From positions 176,534-240,533 of the forward strand of contig NZ_FNNQ01000004.1 in the NCBI RefSeq assembly GCF_900106775.1: a stretch of DNA of 64,000 bases, in the 5' to 3' direction. Source of the DNA: Marininema mesophilum (GTDB taxonomy: Bacteria; Bacillota; Bacilli; Thermoactinomycetales; DSM-45169). Shown here in pieces: positions 1 to 8,629 of this stretch; positions within the stretch are counted from its first letter, which is position 1; each line of letters begins with the position of its first letter. The position numbers were made by a program, and so were the translations under genes. Under the pieces are notes generated by a model that saw nothing but the letters and a program-made list of their open reading frames with translations, was not told the DNA's origin and ran no database searches.

Positions 1-174
1 GGATTTTGAGATTGTTAGTGAAAAGTTATGAAAAGAAGGTGGCCAACCCGGCACTTTCTTTTTTTGCATAAAGGACGTGAAGCAGGTCAGACTATCGGTA
101 AGAATTCTAAAGGGAAGATGAGAGGATCATTCTCGATCAGCCGTCTTCTTGCAACTTAAAGGAGTGGTTCTGTC

Positions 175-1530
175 GTGACGTACAGACGAATAGCTGCCGT
201 CCTCCTTCCCATCGCGTTAGTAGTGGCGATTGGGCTCGGTGTGTGGGGTTATCAGGTGAACCAAGATAAAAGGAAACTACTTGTTCAGTCAGAGAACCAG
301 TATCAACGGGCTTTTCATGATCTAAACTTCCATGTTGATAAGCTACAAGACGAATTGGGAAAAACGCGTGCACTTAATTCTCAAAAGCAGCTTTCCACTT
401 CGTTGAGCAATGTTTGGAGGCTCTGCTATGCGGCACAGCGAGATTTAAGTCAACTTCCCCTATCCCAGATGCCTACGGATAAAACAGAGAAGTTTCTCGG
501 AAGACTAGGTACCTTTGCTTATAGAACAGGGGTGCGTGATCTTAATAAAAAACCCTTAACGCAAAAAGAATACGCAACGTTAAATAGTTTGTATCAAAAC
601 ACGAATACCGTTCAAGGAGATCTCAAAACTGTACAAAATAAAGCGCTCAACAATAACCTTCAATGGATGGATGTAGAACGTGCTTTTTCTGAAAAAAACC
701 AGGATGGCAAAGGAAACGATTTAATTTCTGGATTCAAGAAGGTGGATAAATTATCCGAGGGCTTCTCCGAAGTGGATCTAGGCCCAGCAGTAAAAAATCC
801 AGAGCAAGACCAGCGTAAATTGTATGCGCGCATTAAAGGAGAAACAGTGACTCCTACCGAGGTAAAAGAAAAGATCGCAGATATCCTGGAGCGGCCAAAT
901 ATTCAAGGAATCAAAGTAAGTAAATCAAACAATGGTAATTACCCTGTCTATAGTATTCGCCTACAAGAAAAGAATGGGAAGCAGGTCACTGGAGACCTTA
1001 CGCAAAAGGGGGGATATGTACTTTGGATGGACTATGATCGCCAGGTGAACCAACGAAAACTTTCCCCCCAGAATGCACAAGGTGAAGCGGTTTCATTTCT
1101 AGATCGTTTAGGTTATCCCCAAATGGAGCTTATCTCCTACGGTCAATCAGGGAACTTCGCCGTTTTCACCTTTGTACGCAATGCAAATGGAACGTTGTTT
1201 TATCCTGAATCGGTATCGGTAAAGGTTGCCATGGATAATGGAGAAATCACCGGATTCCGTGCAGATCAATATGTGTTTAATCACCTAGCTACCTTTAAAA
1301 CAAAACCAACTCTAACCCAAGCGCAGGCACGCAAAAGCGTTAATACCCACTTAAAGGTGCAAAAGGTCCGTACAGCGGTGATTTACGGGGATCAAGGTGG
1401 CGAAGTGCTCTGCTATGAATTTATGGGGCAGCTGGACAAAATTAGATACCGTGTCTTCATTAATGCAAAGAGCGGCGATGAAGAGTATGTCGAGAAAATA
1501 AAAGAGAATGGTACAATGAAAGAGCTTTGA
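175..1530 (+). CDS. ypeB: Germination protein YpeB
   Basis: Spore germination protein of 451 aa. In Bacillus it is needed for stability and placement of the cortex-lytic enzyme SleB. An N-terminal membrane anchor (about residues 5-25, VLLPIALVVAIGLGVWGY) is followed by a long helical region and C-terminal PepSY-like repeats (for example the GGYVLWMDY and GEITGFRADQY segments). The start is GTG at 175, with AAAGGAG at 158-164. sleB normally lies just upstream and would be outside the window. A strong terminator follows at 1534-1570, so this is the end of its transcription unit. Length and gene position match the family well. Confidence 0.93.
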   Translation: MTYRRIAAVLLPIALVVAIGLGVWGYQVNQDKRKLLVQSENQYQRAFHDLNFHVDKLQDELGKTRALNSQKQLSTSLSNVWRLCYAAQRDLSQLPLSQMPTDKTEKFLGRLGTFAYRTGVRDLNKKPLTQKEYATLNSLYQNTNTVQGDLKTVQNKALNNNLQWMDVERAFSEKNQDGKGNDLISGFKKVDKLSEGFSEVDLGPAVKNPEQDQRKLYARIKGETVTPTEVKEKIADILERPNIQGIKVSKSNNGNYPVYSIRLQEKNGKQVTGDLTQKGGYVLWMDYDRQVNQRKLSPQNAQGEAVSFLDRLGYPQMELISYGQSGNFAVFTFVRNANGTLFYPESVSVKVAMDNGEITGFRADQYVFNHLATFKTKPTLTQAQARKSVNTHLKVQKVRTAVIYGDQGGEVLCYEFMGQLDKIRYRVFINAKSGDEEYVEKIKENGTMKEL

Positions 1531-1533
1531 TGG

Positions 1534-1570
1534 AAAAAGTTTGGGCCTAAAAAAGGCCCAAACTTTTTTT
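1534..1570 (+). terminator. Rho-independent terminator after ypeB
   Basis: Perfect 15-bp stem (1534-1548 with 1554-1568), five-A loop, then a T run. It separates ypeB from cmk. Confidence 0.93.
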
Positions 1571-1612
1571 TGAGTGAAGGTCGATTGAAGCCAGTTAATT
1601 GAGTTGTAATGA

Positions 1613-1641
1613 TTGCAAGAAGGGGTTCGTTATGGTATTCT
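1613..1641 (+). promoter_or_regulatory. Sigma-A promoter for cmk-plsC
   Basis: TTGCAA at 1613-1618, a 17-nt spacer, and TATTCT at 1636-1641 preceded by TGG (extended -10). It leaves a leader of roughly 175 nt before the cmk start at 1826. Confidence 0.6.
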
Positions 1642-1690
1642 AAGGACGAATTGATACAATGGAATACATAGCGAATCCAGTCATATTCGC

Positions 1691-1816
1691 GGTTGTTGCT
1701 GGCCGGAGTTTTCCATCAGGGAGCTCAACCTTGATACGCGCGATGAAACCAATATTCTTCATCCACCATCGAGCAGGCAACGCCTGCTCGATGTATTTTA
1801 TCCGGCTGTAGGAGGA
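1691..1816 (+). promoter_or_regulatory. Structured 5' leader of cmk
   Basis: Contains a perfect 12-bp hairpin (1767-1778 with 1782-1793), a smaller one (GATGAA 1742-1747 with TTCATC 1758-1763), and a possible long-range pairing of GCCGGA (1702-1707) with TCCGGC (1801-1806). The last lies right next to the TAGGAGGA ribosome binding site near 1810. There is no T run, so these are not simple terminators. Whether the fold controls translation is unknown. Confidence 0.4.
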
Positions 1817-1825
1817 CCTTTGTAG

Positions 1826-2506
1826 ATGAAGCAATTATCTGTAGCAATCGATGGTCCGGCGGGCGCCGGCAAAAGTACAGTAGCTCGTCAGGTGGCGAAG
1901 CAATTGGGTCTTACTTATGTAGACACAGGTGCCATGTACCGTGCAATCACCTGGAAAGCTCTTACCAATGGAGTGGATCTCACTCATGAGGATGCCATCA
2001 CCCAAATGGCGAAAAATACAGACCTTCGTCTCTCTATGGATGTGAAGGGAAGCGATGTCTGGGTGGATGGTACAACCGTATCTGAGGAGATTCGTTCTCC
2101 AGAGGTGACATCAAATGTTTCAACAATTGCAGGTCAGAGTAAAGTTCGTGAGGTTCTCGTAGATAAACAACGGGAGATGGGGCGTAGAGGTGGAGTGGTC
2201 ATGGATGGCCGAGACATCGGTACCCATGTGTTACCAGACGCCGAGGTGAAAATATTTCTTACCGCTTCCATTGAGGAGAGAGCTCGTAGACGGTATCAAG
2301 AGATGGTCCGCCGTGGCTTTAAAGTGGATTTGGAGCAATTGAAAAAAGAGATTGGTTTACGGGATGAGAAAGATAAAAACCGTGAACACTCTCCCTTGAG
2401 ACCGGCTGAGGACGCGATCCACCTAGATACCACTGGCCTTTCGATTAATGACGTAATTGGGCGGATTTTACAGTATTGCCGAACCAATGTGGGCAGTGGG
2501 GAGTAG
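1826..2506 (+). CDS. cmk: Cytidylate kinase
   Basis: Phosphorylates CMP and dCMP with ATP in the cytosol. The 226-aa product has the family P-loop near the N-terminus (DGPAGAGKSTVA, about residues 9-20), the DTGAMYRA CMP-binding segment, MDGRDIGTHVLPDA near the middle, and the lid-region arginines in RARRRYQEM. Start ATG at 1826, with TAGGAGGA about 10 nt upstream. plsC follows after 3 nt, so the two are co-transcribed, linking nucleotide supply and phospholipid synthesis in one unit as in many Firmicutes. Confidence 0.97.
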   Translation: MKQLSVAIDGPAGAGKSTVARQVAKQLGLTYVDTGAMYRAITWKALTNGVDLTHEDAITQMAKNTDLRLSMDVKGSDVWVDGTTVSEEIRSPEVTSNVSTIAGQSKVREVLVDKQREMGRRGGVVMDGRDIGTHVLPDAEVKIFLTASIEERARRRYQEMVRRGFKVDLEQLKKEIGLRDEKDKNREHSPLRPAEDAIHLDTTGLSINDVIGRILQYCRTNVGSGE

Positions 2507-2509
2507 ACT

Positions 2510-3100
2510 ATGTATCATATAGGCCGATCGATTTGTCGAACATTTTTTCGTCTTTTTTTTCGGTGGGAAATTGAAGGAGCTGGGAACATTCCAGTTGAAG
2601 GGCCCGTTGTTATTTGTTGCAATCATATTAACAACTTGGACCCCCCTTTATTGGGGAGCTCGGTATCCCGGAAGGTTCATTTTATGGCAAAGAAGGAATT
2701 ATTTTCGATTCCTTTGTTAGGGCGACTACTTCCAAGTCTCGGTGCTTATCCTATCAGTCGTGGATCAGGTGATAGAGGGGCGCTAAAAAAATCCCTGGAG
2801 CTACTTAAGGAAGGGCGAGTACTGGGTATCTTTCCTGAAGGGACCCGTTCTAAAACGGGACAATTAGGGAAAGGGCATACTGGAGCAGCGTTTATCACTT
2901 TACGTTCTGACGCAGTCATTGTTCCCGGTGCGATTACGGGTCCTTACCGAATATTTCGACGAGTGAAGATAGTCTTCGGCGAACCAATTGATCTAACCCC
3001 TTATCGAGAGAAAGGAATAAACACAGAGTCAGTAGAGGCAGCGATGGAGCATACCATGAATGAAATCGCTACTTTGCTATCGAAGAGTCATTCTAAGTAA
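2510..3100 (+). CDS. plsC: 1-acyl-sn-glycerol-3-phosphate acyltransferase
   Basis: Acylates lysophosphatidic acid to phosphatidic acid at the membrane. The 196-aa product shows the two diagnostic acyltransferase blocks: NHINNLDPP (the HX4D catalytic motif, about residue 38) and FPEGTRSKTG (about residue 106), plus the VPGAITG block further on. It starts 3 nt after cmk and is surely in its operon. B. subtilis has its plsC elsewhere, so this neighbour pair is a lineage feature. plsY and gpsA, which make the precursors, lie 5-6 kb downstream. Confidence 0.93.
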   Translation: MYHIGRSICRTFFRLFFRWEIEGAGNIPVEGPVVICCNHINNLDPPLLGSSVSRKVHFMAKKELFSIPLLGRLLPSLGAYPISRGSGDRGALKKSLELLKEGRVLGIFPEGTRSKTGQLGKGHTGAAFITLRSDAVIVPGAITGPYRIFRRVKIVFGEPIDLTPYREKGINTESVEAAMEHTMNEIATLLSKSHSK

Positions 3101-3192
3101 CTCATCAAACAGGGGTATTTCAACAAGTTTACCATGGTTTTTCACCATCCTGAGGGTCTTGACGCCTAGCAGGAGGATACTTAGATAGGATT

Positions 3193-3226
3193 AATGAAAT
3201 TAAGACTTGATTTTCTTAATTTCATT
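3193..3226 (+). repeat. AT-rich hairpin upstream of the S1-like gene
   Basis: 12-bp perfect inverted repeat (3193-3204 with 3215-3226) about 55 nt before the start codon at 3283. There is only a weak T-rich tail. It could end the cmk-plsC transcript or be part of the leader of the next gene. Confidence 0.5.
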
Positions 3227-3282
3227 TGTTCTAGTTATAGATAGTGTTGATTAGTACGCAGGTAAACGAGGAGGTTGTCGTC

Positions 3283-4428
3283 ATGGTGGAAGAAATGAAA
3301 TCGGAAATGGCAGAAGTAACTTCGCTGAACCGCGGTGATATCGTCAAAGGTAAAGTGACGAAAGTAGAAGACAATCAGGTCTTGGTTGATGTCAACTACA
3401 AATTCGACGGTGTCATCCCGATCTCGGAACTGTCCAGCCTGCACGTGGACAAAGCGTCCGACGCCCTTTCTGAAGGGGATGAAGTGGAAGTGAAAGTCCT
3501 ACGCCTCAACGATGAAGAAGATAAGCTCGTTCTTTCCAAAAAAGCAGTAGATGCTGACCGCGCATGGGATCAACTTCAAGAGAAATTTGAAAACGGCAAC
3601 ACGCTAGAAGCAGAAGTAGCGGATGTCGTTAAAGGTGGTCTAGTTGTTGATTTAGGTGTGCGTGGCTTTATTCCTGCCTCTTTGGTAGAGCGTCATTTTG
3701 TAGAAGATTTCTCAGATTATAAAGGGCGTACTCTTACCTTGAAGGTGGTTGAGATTGATCCTGCTAAAAACAAACTGATCCTCTCCCGTAAAGCAGTACT
3801 CGATGAAGAGTTGGATCGCAAAAAGGATGAAACCCTTGACAGCCTTGAAACAGGTCAAGTGATAGAGGGTACTGTACAACGCATCACTGATTTTGGTGCT
3901 TTTGTAGATATCGGTGGCGTGGACGGTTTAGTTCATGTTTCTGAACTAGCTTGGACCCGTGTGGAACATCCTTCCGAAGCATTGACTGAGGGAGATAAAG
4001 TAAAAGTTAAAGTATTGAAAGTGGATAAAGAGAAAGAGCGTATTAGCCTTTCTATTAAAGAAACTTTGGCAGGTCCATGGGATCAAGTATCTGAAGTTCT
4101 TAAAACAGGTGCTATTGTCAAAGGAAAGGTTAAACGTCTTGTCTCCTTCGGTGCATTTGTTGAAGTGCACAGTGGAGTAGAGGGTCTGGTTCATATCTCC
4201 CAGATTTCTCGTCGCCATATTGCTTCTCCTAATGAGGTGCTTGAAGAAGGTCAAGAAGTACAAGTGAAAATTCTGGATATGCAACCTGAACAAAAGCGGA
4301 TCAGCCTCTCAATCAAGGAAGCTGAACAAGAAGCAGATCGACAGGAGCTCGAAAATCTAGATAATAACAACGGCATGAACGTTACTTTGGGAGACGTATT
4401 CGGCGATAAATTGCGCCGTTTGAAATAA
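3283..4428 (+). CDS. ypfD: 30S ribosomal protein S1-like protein (four S1 domains)
   Basis: RNA-binding protein of 381 aa with four consecutive S1 OB-fold domains, each opening with a G-x-(I/V)-x-G-(K/T)-V pattern (GDIVKGKVTKV, GNTLEAEVADV, GQVIEGTVQRI, GAIVKGKVKRL). Domains 3 and 4 are the most canonical (FGAFVDIGGVDGLVHVSEL, FGAFVEVHSGVEGLVHISQ). Start chosen at ATG 3283, because ACGAGGAGG lies at 3266-3274; an upstream TTG has no ribosome binding site. Firmicute homologues have four domains rather than the six of E. coli S1, and their role in translation initiation is less certain. The C-terminus is acidic. Confidence 0.9.
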   Translation: MVEEMKSEMAEVTSLNRGDIVKGKVTKVEDNQVLVDVNYKFDGVIPISELSSLHVDKASDALSEGDEVEVKVLRLNDEEDKLVLSKKAVDADRAWDQLQEKFENGNTLEAEVADVVKGGLVVDLGVRGFIPASLVERHFVEDFSDYKGRTLTLKVVEIDPAKNKLILSRKAVLDEELDRKKDETLDSLETGQVIEGTVQRITDFGAFVDIGGVDGLVHVSELAWTRVEHPSEALTEGDKVKVKVLKVDKEKERISLSIKETLAGPWDQVSEVLKTGAIVKGKVKRLVSFGAFVEVHSGVEGLVHISQISRRHIASPNEVLEEGQEVQVKILDMQPEQKRISLSIKEAEQEADRQELENLDNNNGMNVTLGDVFGDKLRRLK

Positions 4429-4479
4429 TCCCTGATTGGTCTGGGAAGATCCATGAATAAAAGAAGCCACATATGATGG

Positions 4480-4523
4480 TTAAACGATTGAAGCCCGGTG
4501 ATCACCGGGCTTCAATCGTTTAA
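4480..4523 (+). repeat. 44-bp perfect palindrome
   Basis: Two 22-nt arms with no spacer (4480-4501 and 4502-4523), in a G/C-rich core flanked by TTTAAA-like ends. As RNA it forms a long hairpin after the S1-like gene and may act as a bidirectional terminator with the next hairpin. Confidence 0.85.
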
Positions 4524-4551
4524 ATAGGTTTGGAACGTATGTGGTATTGGC

Positions 4552-4611
4552 GGGATGTGTACTGGAATCCTCGATTACTGTGGGAGGATTCCAGTACACA
4601 TCCCTTTTTTT
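4552..4611 (+). terminator. Very long terminator hairpin
   Basis: 21-bp perfect stem (4552-4572 with 4584-4604), 11-nt loop, followed directly by a run of seven T. It ends the S1-like transcription unit ahead of yphA. Confidence 0.92.
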
Positions 4612-4692
4612 ATGGTGGCCATCGTTAGGTCTTTTTTTGTAAAGCGGGTGTGTAAAAGACATACTACAGAATGAATGGAAGGAGGGGGAGAA

Positions 4693-5304
4693 ATGACACA
4701 CGGAAGCTTGGCATTAATCTGTATGAGTTCTTTAGCTGTATTGTTTAGAACGGGATGGTTTGCTGGCTTGGAACAAGAGCTTCAGTTGAGTAGACGGGGG
4801 GTCTTTTATGGCTTGTTATTGCAAATCGCCTTTACAGGTACGATATGGGCCATCACCCCTTCATTGGAGGTACATGTAGGTGTGTTATTATTAGTCCCCT
4901 TCGTAATTCATTTGTTGATGAAAAAAAAGGGGATGCAGCGATTAGCTACAAGTTCGGTACTAATCTTTATAGGGTCGCTCTTTTTTTTGATAGAGGAGTG
5001 TCTCTGGTCCTTTCCTGCAAACGAACAACTTGTATGGTCAGTTGTTGCGGGGATTTTGTTGGCAAGTGTCATGATGACAGGGGCTTCAAGCTTAAATGAA
5101 CGAGTCGCGGGCTGGACTGGTGGTATCTTGCTCGGAGATGCGATGGGCCTACTATATCACTGGGGGAAGATGAGCCCACTCCAGTTTGGGAGTGGTGTGA
5201 TAAGAGACTTTCTTTGGTGTGGCTTAACGGGATGGGTTATTTTTCACTGCGTGAAGCAATGGGTGGCAAATCGTCTACACAGAAGCACCGAGGAAGGAGA
5301 GTGA
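4693..5304 (+). CDS. yphA: YphA-like integral membrane protein
   Basis: Hydrophobic 203-aa protein with about six predicted membrane segments (for example SLALICMSSLAVLFRTGWF, GVFYGLLLQIAFTGTIW, VLLLVPFVIHLLM). It matches B. subtilis yphA in position (after the S1-like gene, before the YIEGIA gene), size and character. Start ATG at 4693 is favoured because GGAGGGGG lies just upstream; an ATG at 4675 overlaps that site. No catalytic motif is visible and the function is not known. It ends 6 nt before the next gene, so the two are probably co-transcribed. Confidence 0.75.
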   Translation: MTHGSLALICMSSLAVLFRTGWFAGLEQELQLSRRGVFYGLLLQIAFTGTIWAITPSLEVHVGVLLLVPFVIHLLMKKKGMQRLATSSVLIFIGSLFFLIEECLWSFPANEQLVWSVVAGILLASVMMTGASSLNERVAGWTGGILLGDAMGLLYHWGKMSPLQFGSGVIRDFLWCGLTGWVIFHCVKQWVANRLHRSTEEGE

Positions 5305-5310
5305 TTAGAG

Positions 5311-6231
5311 ATGGAGCATTGGTTTTCTTTGCTTAATTCGTATACAGGAGCTATCATCGTCGGGGTAGTGGTTGGTGTTATTGTCCGCTTACGTATGCTC
5401 CGTACGGATTATAGACAGTATCCTACGTATCTCCACGGGCAACTCATTCATATCTCTTTGGGGTTTATCGCGGCGGGGATGGGGGCAGTCGCGGTGCCTG
5501 CATTGATTGAGAAACAGTATACTGCGGTTACTTTCCTCGCGTTGGCAGCGCAACAATTTCGTGAAGTACGCAATATGGAACGAGAGACACTGGCCCATTT
5601 GGAGGAAGATGAATTGGTTCCCCGTGGCTCTTCTTATATTGAAGGGATTGCATTAGCCTTTGAAGGCAGAAATTATGCAGTGATTATGGCCGCATTTCTT
5701 TGCTCGTTAGCGGTGATCGAGATCCATCTATGGGCAGGGGTATTATTGGGTTTGGCATTGATTGGGGTGGCAGGGATCCTGCGTTCTGGGAAATACTTAG
5801 GCCAGATTACTTCTGTGGAATTGGGGAAGCTTCGGATGGAAGGTCCTAGTCTCTATGTGGATGATATTTACCTGATGAACATTGGTTTAGAGGATAATCG
5901 GAAACGCATCATGAATAGAGGGATCGGGGTTGTGGTTAGTCCTGCAAGTAAAGATAGCCGAATTACCCTGGCTAACTTAGGGCAGCGGCAGGCAATTTTG
6001 CATGATTTAAGCGTGGTATTAGGGGTTTTTCGAGATACAGGAGAGCCGTCTCTTATTCCTCTTTCCAAACGGGATATGGAGGATGGTCGACTCGGGATAT
6101 TGTGTCTCCCCGAAGAGAAGGAACCAGAGCAGGTTTTACAAGTGATTCGTAATGTTCCTGTATTGGAGAGTGCTGTTCGAACCCCGACTGAAGGTCTAAA
6201 GATGTTTCGTGGAGGGAAAAAGAGTGGCTGA
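5311..6231 (+). CDS. YIEGIA family membrane protein
   Basis: 306-aa membrane protein carrying the eponymous signature SSYIEGIALAFEGRNYAV in the middle. N-terminal half: membrane helices (GAIIVGVVVGVIVRL, ISLGFIAAGMGAVAVPALI) and, after the signature, two more (IMAAFLCSLAVIEIHLWAG, GVLLGLALIGVAGIL). C-terminal half: a soluble domain of about 130 aa. It corresponds in place to B. subtilis yphB, and families of this type are confined to spore formers. Its stop overlaps the start of the small partner gene, supporting joint action. The exact molecular role is not evident from sequence. Confidence 0.82.
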   Translation: MEHWFSLLNSYTGAIIVGVVVGVIVRLRMLRTDYRQYPTYLHGQLIHISLGFIAAGMGAVAVPALIEKQYTAVTFLALAAQQFREVRNMERETLAHLEEDELVPRGSSYIEGIALAFEGRNYAVIMAAFLCSLAVIEIHLWAGVLLGLALIGVAGILRSGKYLGQITSVELGKLRMEGPSLYVDDIYLMNIGLEDNRKRIMNRGIGVVVSPASKDSRITLANLGQRQAILHDLSVVLGVFRDTGEPSLIPLSKRDMEDGRLGILCLPEEKEPEQVLQVIRNVPVLESAVRTPTEGLKMFRGGKKSG

Positions 6232-6421
6232 GTCCAATGGTAATAATAAGATATTAGCTGTGATTACAGAGAAGGAAGGGCAAGTAGCAGGTGGAGTCCC
6301 TGTTTTTATCGTTCCAGGAGCAAAGGAACGTCAAGATACAGCATTTACCTTGGAAAAAATTCTAGATGGGATGGTTCATCAATTGAATGAGCACACATTG
6401 CTCATTGTTTATCACGTGTAA
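6224..6421 (+). CDS. Small partner (capping-type subunit) of the YIEGIA protein
   Basis: A 65-aa soluble protein (VAESNGNNKILAVIT...) whose GTG start at 6224 overlaps the end of the YIEGIA gene. GGAGGG lies at 6211-6216, so translational coupling is likely. A longer reading from GTG 6209 would place the start before that site. It contains a compact alpha/beta-like pattern with GGVPVFIVPG and ends in LLIVYHV. Proteins of this size next to YIEGIA genes are known as the capping complex subunit for YIEGIA; I assign it on context and resemblance. Confidence 0.7.
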   Translation: MAESNGNNKILAVITEKEGQVAGGVPVFIVPGAKERQDTAFTLEKILDGMVHQLNEHTLLIVYHV

Positions 6422-6582
6422 ACCTGATAGGAAACGGGGTGATGAATCCAGTGATAGGAACAAAGCGTGTGATGTGGTAGAATCATATTTGCGATTGAAT
6501 CTTTGTGATTACCAACCTAATCTTTAATAATGAAAGCAGTGGAATGTCCAATAGGCTATAAATTGGTAGGACCAATGGAAAA

Positions 6583-6614
6583 TCTCGTTATTATCTAGAC
6601 GAGAAGCCTTTTTA
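6583..6614 (+). terminator. Weak terminator or attenuator before der
   Basis: Short stem CTCGT/ACGAG followed by AAGCCTTTTT, ending about 28 nt before the der start. The stem is short and its function uncertain. Confidence 0.4.
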
Positions 6615-6639
6615 TGAGTGATGAGGAGTGGACGAAGGA

Positions 6640-7956
6640 ATGAGTTTGCCTGTCGTAGCGATTGTTGGTCGACCAAACGTTGGTAAGTCAACGTTGTTCA
6701 ACCGGATCGCAGGAGAACGAATTGCGATTGTTGAGGATAAGCCGGGGATTACCCGGGACCGTATTTACAGTAAAGGGGATTGGTCAGGTCAATCTTTTCA
6801 TCTAATTGATACGGGTGGCTTGGAATTTGATGATCAAGATGAAGTAATTGAACATATTCGCCATCAGGCGGAGCTTGCTATCGAAGAAGCCGATGTGATT
6901 ATTTTTGTGGTGGATGGTCGTAACGGTCTGACTGCTACGGATCGTGAAGTGGGATTGATGTTGCATCGTGCGGATAAAAAGGTAGTCCTTGCGGTTAACA
7001 AGATGGATCATGTTAAGCACCATGAAGACATCTATGAATTTTATGAGCTTGGCTTTGAAGCGGTTATTGCTGTTTCTTCCCTTCATGGAACTGGAAGTGG
7101 GGATCTTCTGGATGAAGTTGTGGCCCATTTACCAGAGAGTGAAGAGGTTGAGTATGATGAGGACACCATTCGTGTATCCGTTATTGGACGGCCCAATGTG
7201 GGTAAATCTTCCCTCGTTAATCGATTACTCGGAGCTGAGCGAGTAATCGTCAGTCCTGTCGCAGGAACAACACGGGACGCAGTAGATACCCCCTTACGTG
7301 CCCATGGGCAGGATTATGTTATTGTCGATACTGCTGGAATGCGGAAGCGTGGGAAAGTGTACGAATCGACGGAAAAATACAGTGTGCTACGGGCTTTACG
7401 AGCGATTGAGCGCTCGGATGTCGTCATTATAGTCCTTGATGGAGCAGGTGGCATCGCAGAACAGGACAAAAAGGTGGCAGGGATTGCCCATGAAGCAGGA
7501 CGGGCCGTTGTATTTGTGGTCAATAAGTGGGATGCCGTAGATAAAGATGAGAAGACAATGAAGCGTTTCCGTATGGAAGTAGAGGATCACTTCGCGTTTA
7601 TGTCTTATGCTCCGGTATTGTTTATTTCTGCGAAAACCGGTCAGCGCATCCACCAAGTACTTCCTAAAGTAAAGGAAGTAGCTGAAACTCATGCCCACCG
7701 AGTATCCACATCGGTCTTGAATCAGGTGATTCAGGATGCAACGGTGTCAACGCCACCCCCATCAGTGAAGGGGAAGCGCGTAAAAATTCTTTATGCAACA
7801 CAAGTGGCTGTGAAACCGCCTGCTATTGTCATCTTTGCAAATGATCCAGAATTGGTCCACTTCAGTTATGTGCGCTATTTAGAAAACCAACTTCGAGAGG
7901 CCCTGGGCTTTGAAGGAACACCTATTCGTCTCATGTTACGTAGTCGAAAAGACTAA
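6640..7956 (+). CDS. der: Ribosome-associated GTPase Der (EngA)
   Basis: Tandem-domain GTPase needed for 50S subunit maturation, 438 aa. Each domain has its own G motifs: GRPNVGKS at about residues 10-17 and again near 183, DTGG and DTAGM for G3, and NKMD and NKWD for G4. A C-terminal KH-like domain follows. ATG 6640 gives the N-terminus MSLPVVAIVGRPNVGKS, typical of the family. GTG at 6628 is in frame but sits on the ribosome binding site. Same place as in B. subtilis (before plsY/gpsA). Confidence 0.97.
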   Translation: MSLPVVAIVGRPNVGKSTLFNRIAGERIAIVEDKPGITRDRIYSKGDWSGQSFHLIDTGGLEFDDQDEVIEHIRHQAELAIEEADVIIFVVDGRNGLTATDREVGLMLHRADKKVVLAVNKMDHVKHHEDIYEFYELGFEAVIAVSSLHGTGSGDLLDEVVAHLPESEEVEYDEDTIRVSVIGRPNVGKSSLVNRLLGAERVIVSPVAGTTRDAVDTPLRAHGQDYVIVDTAGMRKRGKVYESTEKYSVLRALRAIERSDVVIIVLDGAGGIAEQDKKVAGIAHEAGRAVVFVVNKWDAVDKDEKTMKRFRMEVEDHFAFMSYAPVLFISAKTGQRIHQVLPKVKEVAETHAHRVSTSVLNQVIQDATVSTPPPSVKGKRVKILYATQVAVKPPAIVIFANDPELVHFSYVRYLENQLREALGFEGTPIRLMLRSRKD

Positions 7957-7983
7957 AGTCATAGAGAGAAGAGAGGAGACTCC

Positions 7984-8589
7984 ATGACTGGAATGTCGAT
8001 TATTGCAATTGTAGTTGCTTATCTGTTGGGTTCCATCAGTTTTAGCTATTGTATTACTCGTTTAACTAAAGGTTATGATATACGGGAGCGGGGGAGCGGG
8101 AACGCAGGTAGCACAAACATGCTACGTGTAGTGGGCAAAGGTCCTGCAATCCTTGTTTTTATTCTTGATGTATCAAAAGGGATGGTCGCTGTAGGGATAG
8201 CGTACTGGTTGGGTACCGGCTCTACGATCATGATGGTATGTGGTTTAGCTGCTATCTTTGGCCATAATTGGCCGATTTTTCATGGCTTCCGTGGTGGAAA
8301 AGGAATTGCGACAACGATTGGGGTTACTGCTCTGCTAACATTTACTGCTACCTTAATTTCAGGAGTCATTGGGATCATTGCTGTTATCTTGACTCGTTAT
8401 GTATCCCTGGGCTCCTTGATTTTTGCTGCGAGTTTACCTGTGATGATTGCCGTATTGGATTATCCTACATCCTATATTTACTTAAGTCTGCTGATCACAG
8501 TGATGGCCTTTGTCCGCCATTGGACCAACATCCAACGTCTAGCCAAGGGTACGGAGAGTAAAGTTAGCTCTTCTAAACCCCAGAACTAA
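7984..8589 (+). CDS. plsY: Glycerol-3-phosphate acyltransferase PlsY
   Basis: Membrane enzyme that transfers the acyl group from acyl-phosphate to glycerol-3-phosphate, the first step of phosphatidate synthesis. The 201-aa product has five membrane segments and the conserved cytosolic loops: YLLGSISF at the start, GSGNAGSTNMLR (about residues 38-49), and GHNWPIFHGFRGGKGIATTIG (about residues 95-115, glycine-rich substrate loop). It starts 27 nt after der with AGAGGAG upstream, and is followed by gpsA, which makes its substrate. Confidence 0.96.
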   Translation: MTGMSIIAIVVAYLLGSISFSYCITRLTKGYDIRERGSGNAGSTNMLRVVGKGPAILVFILDVSKGMVAVGIAYWLGTGSTIMMVCGLAAIFGHNWPIFHGFRGGKGIATTIGVTALLTFTATLISGVIGIIAVILTRYVSLGSLIFAASLPVMIAVLDYPTSYIYLSLLITVMAFVRHWTNIQRLAKGTESKVSSSKPQN

Positions 8590-8629
8590 GAGGGGAAGAA
8601 TCATCTTGTAGGGAGATGGAGGAAGGGGA

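Noticed and set aside
1..174. Possible end of sleB or a small RNA at the left edge
   Set aside because: No SleB-like C-terminus in any frame and no clear RNA fold; it is taken as the upstream region of ypeB.
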